From Micrococcales bacterium (GTDB lineage: Bacteria > Actinomycetota > Actinomycetes > Actinomycetales > Cellulomonadaceae), in the NCBI GenBank assembly GCA_009777345.1, contig WRMB01000015.1:1-64000 (forward strand): a DNA stretch of 64,000 nt, read 5' to 3'. Position 1 is the first letter of the stretch. Each line of letters begins with the position of its first letter. The translations under genes were made by a program, and so were the position numbers. The notes beneath the pieces are model-generated. The model worked only from the letters and a program-made list of their open reading frames with translations. It searched no databases and was not told the DNA's origin. Below are positions 24,979 to 32,043 of the stretch, piece by piece.

Positions 24979-25908
24979 CTACTTGCCGGCCTCCCACTTC
25001 TTGCCGTACGCCGAGCCGAAGAGCCTGCGGGTATCTTCCATCGACAGGTAGCGCAGGTTCGATCGCGACTGGTAGAAGGAGATGTGCAGGTGAGGCATCT
25101 TGTTCCCGATGCCCGAGTAGCCGAGCAGCTGACCTTTCTTGACGCGGACCACCGTCGACGAGCCGTCCTTCTTGTTGATGGCGAGCCGCGACAGGTGGGT
25201 GTGGAACACGTACCGGTACTCGACTCCGTTGACCGTGACCGGCCTGTCCAGCGTCATGCCGATGCTGTACGGGGTGTCGGGCGGTGTCGTCCACGACGTG
25301 TGCCCGTACTCTGCATAGTTGATGGTTGCATCCGCGACTGCGTAGACCGGTGTGCCGACAGGCGCCTGGATGTCGAGCCCCGAGTCGTCGGCATAGCCGA
25401 TGTCTATGCCGGTGATCGGCCTGTGGAGGCCGTTCTGCGGAGGGTCGGGTGCGGGGGTGGGCGTCGTCCCCATGAACCGGTGGGAGGCGTTGTTGTTCTT
25501 GAGGTTCGTCCCGGCGGGGGTCGACCTGAGGTTGGTGAGGTTGGCCCGGGTGTTGGGGGCGAGCTCGACGTACGGGCCTGCGTAGTTGCTGTTGTAGTAG
25601 ACCCGGACGTACTGGTTGGTGTTGTTCTGTGCGCTGGCGGCGTCGTTCTTGATGCATCGGCCCTTGCCGTCGCCGGCGCCCTTGTACTCGTAGCAGGAGG
25701 GCTGGGTGGTGCCGTAGTCGGCGACAGAGGCGGTGAAGTCCGACACCGAGCCTTTGTAGTCGGTGTTGTAGAAGTAGCAGAACTCGCCCGGGTCGCACTT
25801 TCCGTCGCGGGCCGCCGCCTGGCTCGGTTCGGCCTGGAGGCCCAGGAGCCCCGCTGCTGCCAGTCCTGCAGCTGCCAGCACCGCTGGCAGTCCCATCCGT
25901 CTTCTCAT
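24979..25908 (-). CDS. secreted I36-module protein with M23-type domain
   Basis: A 309-residue exported protein: signal peptide (1-33), I36 module (38-145), Pro-rich linker, then a LytM/M23 domain (about 165-300) with SGLDIQAPVGTPVYA, YVFHTHLS and the closing HLH motif at 273-275. In active M23 enzymes the first zinc ligand is a His four residues before the Asp of this GxDI motif; here that place is Asp175, so activity is uncertain. ATG 25908 is chosen because the signal peptide starts there. It is the first of three same-strand genes and is separated from the pilin genes by a divergent gap. Confidence 0.78.
   Translation of the reverse strand: MRRRMGLPAVLAAAGLAAAGLLGLQAEPSQAAARDGKCDPGEFCYFYNTDYKGSVSDFTASVADYGTTQPSCYEYKGAGDGKGRCIKNDAASAQNNTNQYVRVYYNSNYAGPYVELAPNTRANLTNLRSTPAGTNLKNNNASHRFMGTTPTPAPDPPQNGLHRPITGIDIGYADDSGLDIQAPVGTPVYAVADATINYAEYGHTSWTTPPDTPYSIGMTLDRPVTVNGVEYRYVFHTHLSRLAINKKDGSSTVVRVKKGQLLGYSGIGNKMPHLHISFYQSRSNLRYLSMEDTRRLFGSAYGKKWEAGK
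25465..25841 (-). repeat. 377-bp identical I36-module repeat, copy 2
   Basis: This is the second member of the identical pair described at 23831-24207, located in the M23 gene. Identity ends at the linker on one side and inside the signal peptide on the other. Confidence 0.9.
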
Positions 25909-26343
25909 CGTCCTAGTGGCCTTTCTGCCGTTCCTGACTGGGTGTTGCACGATACGCAGCCCGATATTTCTGTCCGGGCGTGACAACCCGACCGGCTTTT
26001 TCGGCCGATCTTGAGTCTCCCGCCCTTCCTCTGCTCTTGGTCGGTGGGTGCTACCGGTACTCACGAATGTATCGCTGGCGGGTTCTCGTCCGCCTCGGCC
26101 CGGCGAGCGATCTTTGCTCCTGCTCCGGAAGGAACCGTCCGCGCTGGTTCTCATCCTCCGGACGGAAATATCGGCGCTGGTCGTGTTCGTTCGGCTGCAG
26201 CCGATGTCGAACCGTCCCCAGCCCACCGCGGCGACGTGCCCGCACCCAGAAACGGGCGCTGACTGGCTCCGGTGCCGTCGGGACGGTCCAGGGTGGGCAG
26301 CAGGTCGGCACTCAGGCCGACCACGACTGAAGGAGGAACCCTG
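25909..26343. other. 435-bp intergenic region between I36 and pilin genes
   Basis: No gene was found. The region holds the divergent promoters for the I36 genes (minus) and the DUF4244 operon (plus), but no clear -35/-10 pair stands out. A short GC hairpin with a T-rich loop lies near 25988-26010. A strong ribosome site, GAAGGAGGAACC, is at 26329-26340, just before the DUF4244 start. In related genomes the tad assembly genes are expected on this side. Confidence 0.5.
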
Positions 26344-26547
26344 ATGACACCGACCGCACGGCCCCGACGCCGGGGCGCGAACCTGGGCCGACGGCTGGCC
26401 GATACCGCCGACGCCGGGATGGCCACCGCCGAGTACGCCCTGGTCACCCTCGCGGCGGCCGGGTTCGCCGGGCTGCTGCTGGCGATCCTCAAGGGCGGGG
26501 AGGTCCGGGCGCTGCTGCTCGGCATCGTCACCCGCGCCCTGGGGTGA
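26344..26547 (+). CDS. DUF4244 Flp-pilin-like protein
   Basis: A 67-residue protein of the DUF4244 family: a basic N-terminus, then AGMATAEYALVTLAAAGFAGLLLAIL, a class III-type pilin signal helix with the Glu at the fifth position of the helix. Such proteins are thought to form the small Flp-like pilin of actinobacterial Tad systems. ATG 26344 follows GAAGGAGGAACCCTG. It overlaps the TadE-like gene by GTGA. No prepilin peptidase or Tad ATPase is present in the window. Confidence 0.8.
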   Translation: MTPTARPRRRGANLGRRLADTADAGMATAEYALVTLAAAGFAGLLLAILKGGEVRALLLGIVTRALG

Positions 26548-26888
26548 GCGTGCGAGGGCGGGAGGTCGGCTCGGTCACCGCCGAGCTGGCGATCGGTCTG
26601 GTCGCCGTCGCGACGGTCCTGGTCACGCTGCTGGCCGTGGCCGCGGCCACGGTTACCCAGGTGCGCTGTGCCGACGCCGCCCGCAGCGCCGCCCGGGCGG
26701 CCGCGCTGGGCGAGGACGACGCCTCGGTGCGGGCCGTGGCGGGCCGGGTAGCAGGCCGGGGCGCGACGGTCACGGTGACCCGGGCCGACGGCTGGGCCAC
26801 CGTGACGGTCACCGCCCCGCTGGTGGCCCAGGGCCCGTTCACCGGGCTGCGGGCCACCGGCACCGCGACCGGCCGGACCGAACCGTGA
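26544..26888 (+). CDS. TadE-like pseudopilin
   Basis: A 114-residue TadE-family protein with the N-terminal GSVTAELAIGLVAVATVLVTLLAVAAA segment: a short basic leader, the conserved Glu in TAELA, and one membrane helix. Its C-terminal part lies outside the membrane. TadE-type minor pilins help assemble or anchor Flp pili. Start and stop overlap the neighbours by four bases each, so the three small genes form one operon. Confidence 0.8.
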   Translation: MSVRGREVGSVTAELAIGLVAVATVLVTLLAVAAATVTQVRCADAARSAARAAALGEDDASVRAVAGRVAGRGATVTVTRADGWATVTVTAPLVAQGPFTGLRATGTATGRTEP

Positions 26889-27238
26889 GACAGCCGCGGG
26901 GCGACCGCGGGTCGGGCACCGTCCTGGTGCTCGGTCTCGTCGCGGTCGCCCTGGTGCTCGCGACGACCCTGGTCGGCCTGGGCCAGGTGGTCGCCGGGAG
27001 GGCCCGGGCCCAGACCGCCGCCGATCTCGCCGCGCTCGCCGCCGCGACCCGGTTGCAGACCACCGCCGATATCGGCGACGCCTGCGACCTGGCCGGCCAG
27101 GTCGCCGCCCGCAACGGCGCCGACCTGGCCGGGTGCGCTCACGAGGGCGGCGGCGTGGTCCAGGTCACCGTCGCCGTGCCCACCCCGTCCGGCCCGACGC
27201 GGACCTCCGCCCGCGCGGGCCCCTCGTCGGCCCGCTGA
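26885..27238 (+). CDS. Rv3654c-like TadE/G pseudopilin
   Basis: A 117-residue helicase/secretion-neighbourhood (Rv3654c-type) protein. RGSGTVLVLGLVAVALVLATTLVGLG is the membrane helix, followed by ARAQTAADLAALAAA, the typical TadG-like segment. In other actinobacteria it is the last gene of the ssd-tadA-tadB-tadC-DUF4244-tadE cluster. It ends 31 bases before the convergent MFS gene. Confidence 0.78.
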   Translation: MRQPRGDRGSGTVLVLGLVAVALVLATTLVGLGQVVAGRARAQTAADLAALAAATRLQTTADIGDACDLAGQVAARNGADLAGCAHEGGGVVQVTVAVPTPSGPTRTSARAGPSSAR

Positions 27239-27269
27239 GCAGGTGCGGGCTGCGGCACGAGGTGCTGGC

Positions 27270-28625
27270 TCATGGGCTCGTACCGCGGGCCGCGGCTTGC
27301 ACCGCGTCCGGGTCGGGCTCGTCCGGGGCCATCAGGGGTGGTGCCTGGCGGGCCAGCCGGGCCGTCGCGACCAGGGCGGCCACCCCGGTGACCACCAGGA
27401 CGACCCGGGGTGAGACGACCTCCAGCAGCGGGGCGAGCACCAGCAGCACCACGGGGCTGACCAGCAGGAGCACGGTCTGCATCAGGCCCATCACGCGCCC
27501 GATGAGGTGGGGCGGCGTCTCTTCCTGCATCACGGTGACGGGCACCGCGGTCAGGGCGGGGCCGACCAGGCCGAACGGTATCCACAGCGCCAGGTACAGC
27601 AGTGCCCACGGGGTCAGGCCCTGTGCCACGGTGAACACGGCCCAGGCGGCCGTCGCGACGATGATCATCGTCATCCGGTTCCGCCACCCGCCCCACGCGG
27701 CGAGGACGACGCCACCCAGGATCAGGGCCCCGGAATAGCCGATCTCGACGGCGGCGAGCATCCACGTCGCGTCGCCGAAGAGCTTGACGACGACGATCGG
27801 CGCGGCCATTGCCATGGGCATGACCAGCGCGAACACCACGATCCCCAGGGCCAGGGCCCGGCGCAGGCCCGGGTGCCCCAGGACGAACCGCCAGGCGGCA
27901 CCCAGGCCGGTGCTGGGAGGCTCGGGGCCAGGCTCGGTCGGCCCGTCGTCGGGCTCCACGTCGACGACCGGGGCCTTCGGTGTGGCCGGGATGCGCAGGA
28001 CCGCCAGGACGGCGATCGCGACCGCCGCTGTCGCCACGTCGACCAGCAGGATCGCGCCCATCTCCCACACGACCAGCACCACCGCGGCGACAGCGGGCGC
28101 GACCAGGTACACCGCCGACTGCACCGACCCGAACGCCGAGTTCACGCGCAGCAGGTGCTTCTCGGGGGTGATCGACGGCAGGATGGCGCCGACCGCGGGC
28201 GTCTGGACGCCGCCGCCGATGCCGCGCAGCACCAGGGCCGCGGTGATCAGCCACAACGACTCGTGACCGGACAGCAGCAACCAGGCCAGCCCGACGGTGA
28301 TCACGGCGATGGCCGCGTCGGCGGCGATCACCAGCGCCTTGCGGTCGTACCGGTCCGCCCACACCCCGCCGACCAGCGACATCAGCCCCTGCGGCACCAT
28401 CGCCGCGAAAGCCACCACGGCGTAGGACACCGCGTTGCGCGTCTCCAGCGCGACGTGCCAGACGATGGCGTACGCCACCACCGACGACCCGAACAGCGAC
28501 ACCGCCTGCCCCGCGAGGAACCACACCACGCGGGGTAACCAGGGTCCGTCCTGGTCTTGTGCGTCGCCCTCGGTCGTCTCGGCGGGCCCGGCCTCGTCCT
28601 GGCTCGGTCGGGTGCGGTCGCTCAC
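27270..28625 (-). CDS. MFS transporter (DHA3-like)
   Basis: A 451-residue major facilitator with twelve predicted helices. Between helices 2 and 3 it has GGVWADRYDRKALVIAADA, the MFS motif A in the drug-transporter form. A charged cytoplasmic N-terminus of about 30 residues and a Glu/Pro-rich central loop (near 215-235) are present. Its substrate is unknown; relatives export macrolides or act as permeases for small molecules. On the minus strand TAGGGT lies seven bases before GTG 28625, which points to a leaderless transcript. Confidence 0.8.
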   Translation of the reverse strand: MSDRTRPSQDEAGPAETTEGDAQDQDGPWLPRVVWFLAGQAVSLFGSSVVAYAIVWHVALETRNAVSYAVVAFAAMVPQGLMSLVGGVWADRYDRKALVIAADAAIAVITVGLAWLLLSGHESLWLITAALVLRGIGGGVQTPAVGAILPSITPEKHLLRVNSAFGSVQSAVYLVAPAVAAVVLVVWEMGAILLVDVATAAVAIAVLAVLRIPATPKAPVVDVEPDDGPTEPGPEPPSTGLGAAWRFVLGHPGLRRALALGIVVFALVMPMAMAAPIVVVKLFGDATWMLAAVEIGYSGALILGGVVLAAWGGWRNRMTMIIVATAAWAVFTVAQGLTPWALLYLALWIPFGLVGPALTAVPVTVMQEETPPHLIGRVMGLMQTVLLLVSPVVLLVLAPLLEVVSPRVVLVVTGVAALVATARLARQAPPLMAPDEPDPDAVQAAARGTSP

Positions 28626-29101
28626 GACCGCGACCCTACGGTCGGCCCCCGTCGTCGCGCACCCTAATATCCACTGCCAGGCTGACGTCGCAGACCGAGG
28701 GTGATCCCGGCGCGATATCGCGGCGCGGTCCGTCCGGTGCGTGCGGTACCCCGGTGGGTCTCACCCGGTCGGCCCGGGTACCTCCGGCGCCGAGCACGTC
28801 GTGCAGCGCGTGGGTTCCGACCCCGGGTCCGGCGCCGCACCGGTGCCCGCGGGCGCGGCGCACGACGACAGCAGGCGCAGCACCACGACGGCGGCCCCCA
28901 GCCCCCCGAGGACCAGCCACCGCCGACGCTGGACTGAATCGCGGTGATGCTCAGGTACGGTCACGAGGACCTAGTGTGGCCTATCGAACGATCGCGTGTG
29001 TCCTCCCGAGGGACGTTTCGAGGACGAACTGTGGGGAACCATACGGCCGATCCGCTCGAAACCGGCCCAAAAGGCCCTGGCGAGTGCGTAGCGTGGCCCT
29101 C
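28626..29101. other. 476-bp gap between MFS and histidine kinase genes
   Basis: The region holds the leaderless promoter of the MFS gene (reverse complement TAGGGT at 28633-28638) and that of the kinase (TAGCGT at 29089-29094), plus one possible small minus-strand gene. Nothing else could be supported. Confidence 0.5.
28761..28964 (-). CDS. possible small membrane protein
   Basis: A 67-residue frame from GTG 28964: a charged N-terminus, one hydrophobic segment (WLVLGGLGAAVVVLRLL), then SSCAAPAGTGAAPDPG, which looks like an outside tail. It would be a single-pass or lipoprotein-like product. No good ribosome site is seen and no family is recognised; codon pattern is plausible for this genome. 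It may be chance. Confidence 0.3.
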   Translation of the reverse strand: MTVPEHHRDSVQRRRWLVLGGLGAAVVVLRLLSSCAAPAGTGAAPDPGSEPTRCTTCSAPEVPGPTG

Positions 29102-29965
29102 GTGACCACGTCCCGGACCGGCCTGAGCCCCCTGGTGCTGGCCTGCGGTGCGGTGGCGTTCGGTCTTGTGGCGCACCGGCTGGTCACGACCCGCCGCACG
29201 CTGGCCCTGCGCGAGGCCGAGCTGCTGGCGGCGCGCGACGACCACGCCCAGGCCGAGGTGCGGGCCGAGCGCACCCGGATCGCCCGCGAGCTGCACGACG
29301 TGGTGGCCCACCACATCTCCGCCGTGGTGCTGCGGGCCGAGGCGGCCGATCTGGTGGCCGACGCGGATCCGGACGAGCCGCGCCGGTCGGTACGGGCCAT
29401 CGCCGGCATGGGCCGTGAGGCGCTGGACGCGGTGCGGTCCGTGGTGCGGATGCTGCGCGACCCGATCGGCGGCGAGCCCGACGACAGCCCGGCGGCGGGG
29501 CCCGAGACCACCCCGTGGCACCCGACGGACACCATGGCTGAGCTGCCCGCGGTGGTCGCCCGGGTGGCCTCGGCCGGGCTGCGGGTGGACGCGCACCTGC
29601 CCGACCCGCTGCCCCGTCTGGGCGCGGCGGCCGAGCTGGCGGTGGTGCGCGTCGCCGCCGAGGCGCTGACCAACGTGCTGCTGCACTCCCAAGCCACCCG
29701 GGCCGAGCTGTGGCTCGACGTCACCGACGACCGGGTGCAGCTGGGCATCGCCGACCCCGGCCCCCCGGTGGACGAGCCGTCGTCAGGCCCGACCACGGGT
29801 GGTCACGGGCTGATGCACATGCGAGAACGGGCCGAGTCAGCCGCGGGGACCCTGGAAGCCGGTCCGGAGTGGCCGGGCTGGCTGGTGGTGCTGGAGATCC
29901 CGACCGGTGGACCCAGCCACGACGGTCTGGGCCGCCTTCAGGACGAGAACCAGGAGGAACCGTGA
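29102..29965 (+). CDS. two-component sensor histidine kinase
   Basis: A 287-residue kinase of the HisKA_3 class. One N-terminal helix (LVLACGAVAFGLVAH, residues 11-25) is followed by a short coiled linker, the phosphoacceptor motif ARELHDVVAHH with His65, and an ATP-binding domain ending in TGGHGLMHMRERA. With only one membrane helix and almost no outside part, it probably senses the membrane or a partner protein. The GTG at 29102 is supported by TAGCGT exactly seven bases upstream (leaderless). The stop overlaps the regulator start. Confidence 0.88.
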   Translation: MTTSRTGLSPLVLACGAVAFGLVAHRLVTTRRTLALREAELLAARDDHAQAEVRAERTRIARELHDVVAHHISAVVLRAEAADLVADADPDEPRRSVRAIAGMGREALDAVRSVVRMLRDPIGGEPDDSPAAGPETTPWHPTDTMAELPAVVARVASAGLRVDAHLPDPLPRLGAAAELAVVRVAAEALTNVLLHSQATRAELWLDVTDDRVQLGIADPGPPVDEPSSGPTTGGHGLMHMRERAESAAGTLEAGPEWPGWLVVLEIPTGGPSHDGLGRLQDENQEEP

Positions 29966-30624
29966 TACGCGTGGTCATCGTGGACGACCAGCCGACGATC
30001 CGGCTGGGCCTGCGGATGATCCTCGACCACGAGCCGGACATCGAGACCGTCGGCGAGGCGGGCGACGGTGCAGCCGGTGTCGCCGAGGTGCTGCGGGCCC
30101 GGCCCGACGTCGTCGTGCTCGACGTGCGGATGCCCGGGGTGGACGGGGTCGAGGCCACCCGTCGGCTGCGGGCCGACCCGCGGTCCGCGGCGGTGCGGAT
30201 CCTGGTCCTGACCACGTTCGACGACGAGGAGTACCTGGTCGGGGCCCTGCGCGCCGGGGCGGACGCCTTCCTGCTCAAGGACTCCGAGCCGGCCACGCTG
30301 ATCGACTGCGTGCGCGCGGTGGACCGGGGCGAGAACGTGCTGGACCCGAAGATCACCGGTCGCCTGGTGCACCGCTGGCGGACCCTGGACGCGGCCGCCC
30401 CGGGCGCCGCGGTCCAGGCCGCCCCGGTCGACCTGTCCGGACGGGACCGCCAGGTGCTGACCGCCCTGGCCCGGGGCCGGACCAACCGGCAGATCGGCGC
30501 CGAGCTGGGCCTGTCGGAGTCGGCGGTGAAGGCGCAGGTGCACGGGCTGCTGTCACGCACCGGCTGCGTCTCGCGCGCCCAGCTGGTGGCCCGGGCCTAC
30601 GAGTGGGGCGTCGCCGGGTCGTGA
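29962..30624 (+). CDS. NarL-family response regulator
   Basis: A 220-residue regulator: receiver domain with D8/D9 (VIVDDQPT), phosphoacceptor Asp54 (VVVLDVRMPG) and the LLKDSEP Lys, then a LuxR-type helix-turn-helix (LSGRDRQVLTALARGRTNRQIGAELGLS). It starts at GTG behind CAGGAGGAACC and overlaps the kinase stop, so the two make one operon and most likely one signalling pair. The next gene encodes an LPDTG surface protein and may be a target. Confidence 0.92.
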   Translation: MIRVVIVDDQPTIRLGLRMILDHEPDIETVGEAGDGAAGVAEVLRARPDVVVLDVRMPGVDGVEATRRLRADPRSAAVRILVLTTFDDEEYLVGALRAGADAFLLKDSEPATLIDCVRAVDRGENVLDPKITGRLVHRWRTLDAAAPGAAVQAAPVDLSGRDRQVLTALARGRTNRQIGAELGLSESAVKAQVHGLLSRTGCVSRAQLVARAYEWGVAGS

Positions 30625-30748
30625 GCCGGGTTCACTCGACGAGACGTCGGCTGACAGATGGTGATTTTCTGCGATGTGCGGTGGTATCGTCGGGTTTCAC
30701 CCGATGCAGGGGCCTCCCGGCCGCAGCTACGACACACCGGAGATCACG

Positions 30749-31198
30749 ATGAGACCCATGGCCCACCGTCCTCGTACCACCGCGAAGGTGCTGGTCGTCC
30801 TGGCTGCGGCCGCGGGCATGACGCTGGCTGCCACGCCGGCGATGGCCGCCGAGGGCGACGACGACGTCGTCGTCGGCATCCAGGCTCTGGAAGGCGAAGG
30901 CGATCCGACCGGTGATCCGACTGGCGATCCCACCACCGAGCCGACCACCGAACCGACCACTGAACCCGCGACCGTCACCAACCCGCCCAGCAACGACACG
31001 GTCACCTTGATGGTCGGCCCGAGCGCCGTGCGGGTGGAGTCGAAGGCGGGCGTGCAGACGCAGACGAAGCCGAAGGCGAAGGCCACGCTGCCGGACACCG
31101 GTTCTTCGGCCACGGGACCGGTCCTGGGCTCGGCGGCGGCGCTGCTGCTGGCCGGGGCGGCCGCGGTGGCGGTGCGTCGGACCCGTCAGACGGGCTGA
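30749..31198 (+). CDS. LPDTG-anchored surface protein
   Basis: A 149-residue secreted protein: signal peptide ending at AMAAEG (about residue 34), a repeat of TGDPTTEP units (residues 50-74) rich in Thr/Pro/Glu, a short domain, and the sortase signal LPDTG at 114-118, then a hydrophobic helix and a basic tail RRTRQTG. Sortase would cut between T and G and link it to peptidoglycan. ATG 30749 follows CCGGAG; ATG 30758 is an alternative. The sortase gene is not in the window. Confidence 0.82.
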   Translation: MRPMAHRPRTTAKVLVVLAAAAGMTLAATPAMAAEGDDDVVVGIQALEGEGDPTGDPTGDPTTEPTTEPTTEPATVTNPPSNDTVTLMVGPSAVRVESKAGVQTQTKPKAKATLPDTGSSATGPVLGSAAALLLAGAAAVAVRRTRQTG

Positions 31199-31281
31199 CC
31201 AGACTCGCCGGGCCGGAGCCGCACCCTCGAGAGACCGGTGGTTCGGCAGTGGAGCGGGTCGACACTGGATAGGGTGGCCCG

Positions 31282-31878
31282 GTGAATGTGCTGAGGATCG
31301 CGGTCGGCCCTGTCGTCGGCCTGGTCGTCGGCGTCGTGGTCGGGGCGCTGGGCAGCGTGGCGTACTGGGGGCACCGGCCGTGGGGCCTGGTCGTCGGGCT
31401 GGTGCTGGTGCTGGCCAGCGCGACGATGATGCGTGCCTGGGCGGGTCGCACGGCGCTGGCCGGGCAGGTCGTCGGTCTGGGTGCGGTGCTGGTGGTGCTG
31501 TCGCGGCCCGGTCCGGGCGGTGACGTGCTGATCGACCTGATCGACCTAGACTTCGCGACGATCGTGGCTCTGCTGAAGTCCGTGGTGGTCGGCGACGTGC
31601 TGCCCTTTCTCTGGGTGGTCTTCTCGTCGCTGCTGACCGGTGCCGATCCGGGTGTCTTCGGCTGGGTCTGGGTGGCCGGGTCGGTCGTCACGGCCGCGCT
31701 GGTGGCGGTAGCTCCGGCTGTGCTGTTCTCGGACCGTCCGGCCGGGCTGCAGGTTCACGGCGCGGAACTGGCAAGGCTCGGCGAACTGCCTGGTCGGCCA
31801 GCCGGAGGCGGGCTGCCCGCCGGGTCGGCCGACGAAGGACCGGTGAAGCCGCCCGAAGACGCGCAGGCGCCTGCGTAG
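31282..31878 (+). CDS. DUF6113-like integral membrane protein
   Basis: A 198-residue protein with four or five membrane helices and a cytoplasmic Pro-rich C-terminus (residues about 155-198). It resembles small DUF6113 proteins found beside mshB in actinobacteria, but no mshB is here, so the match is tentative. GTG 31282 follows TAGGGT by six bases, as for a leaderless mRNA. The function is unknown. Confidence 0.5.
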   Translation: MNVLRIAVGPVVGLVVGVVVGALGSVAYWGHRPWGLVVGLVLVLASATMMRAWAGRTALAGQVVGLGAVLVVLSRPGPGGDVLIDLIDLDFATIVALLKSVVVGDVLPFLWVVFSSLLTGADPGVFGWVWVAGSVVTAALVAVAPAVLFSDRPAGLQVHGAELARLGELPGRPAGGGLPAGSADEGPVKPPEDAQAPA

Positions 31879-32043
31879 ACTTGCCCTGGACCGGGCGAGA
31901 GGTGGGCCCGGTCGAGGCGAGGGCAGAGTTCGCATGCTCTGTCGCGCCGACGGTGGGATCACGGCGCGAGAGGCTCCGTGCGGCGGCGCAGCCGGTGCGC
32001 GGAGGAGCGCTGGGAGCGACGAACGCAGCGAGGACTACGGGCC

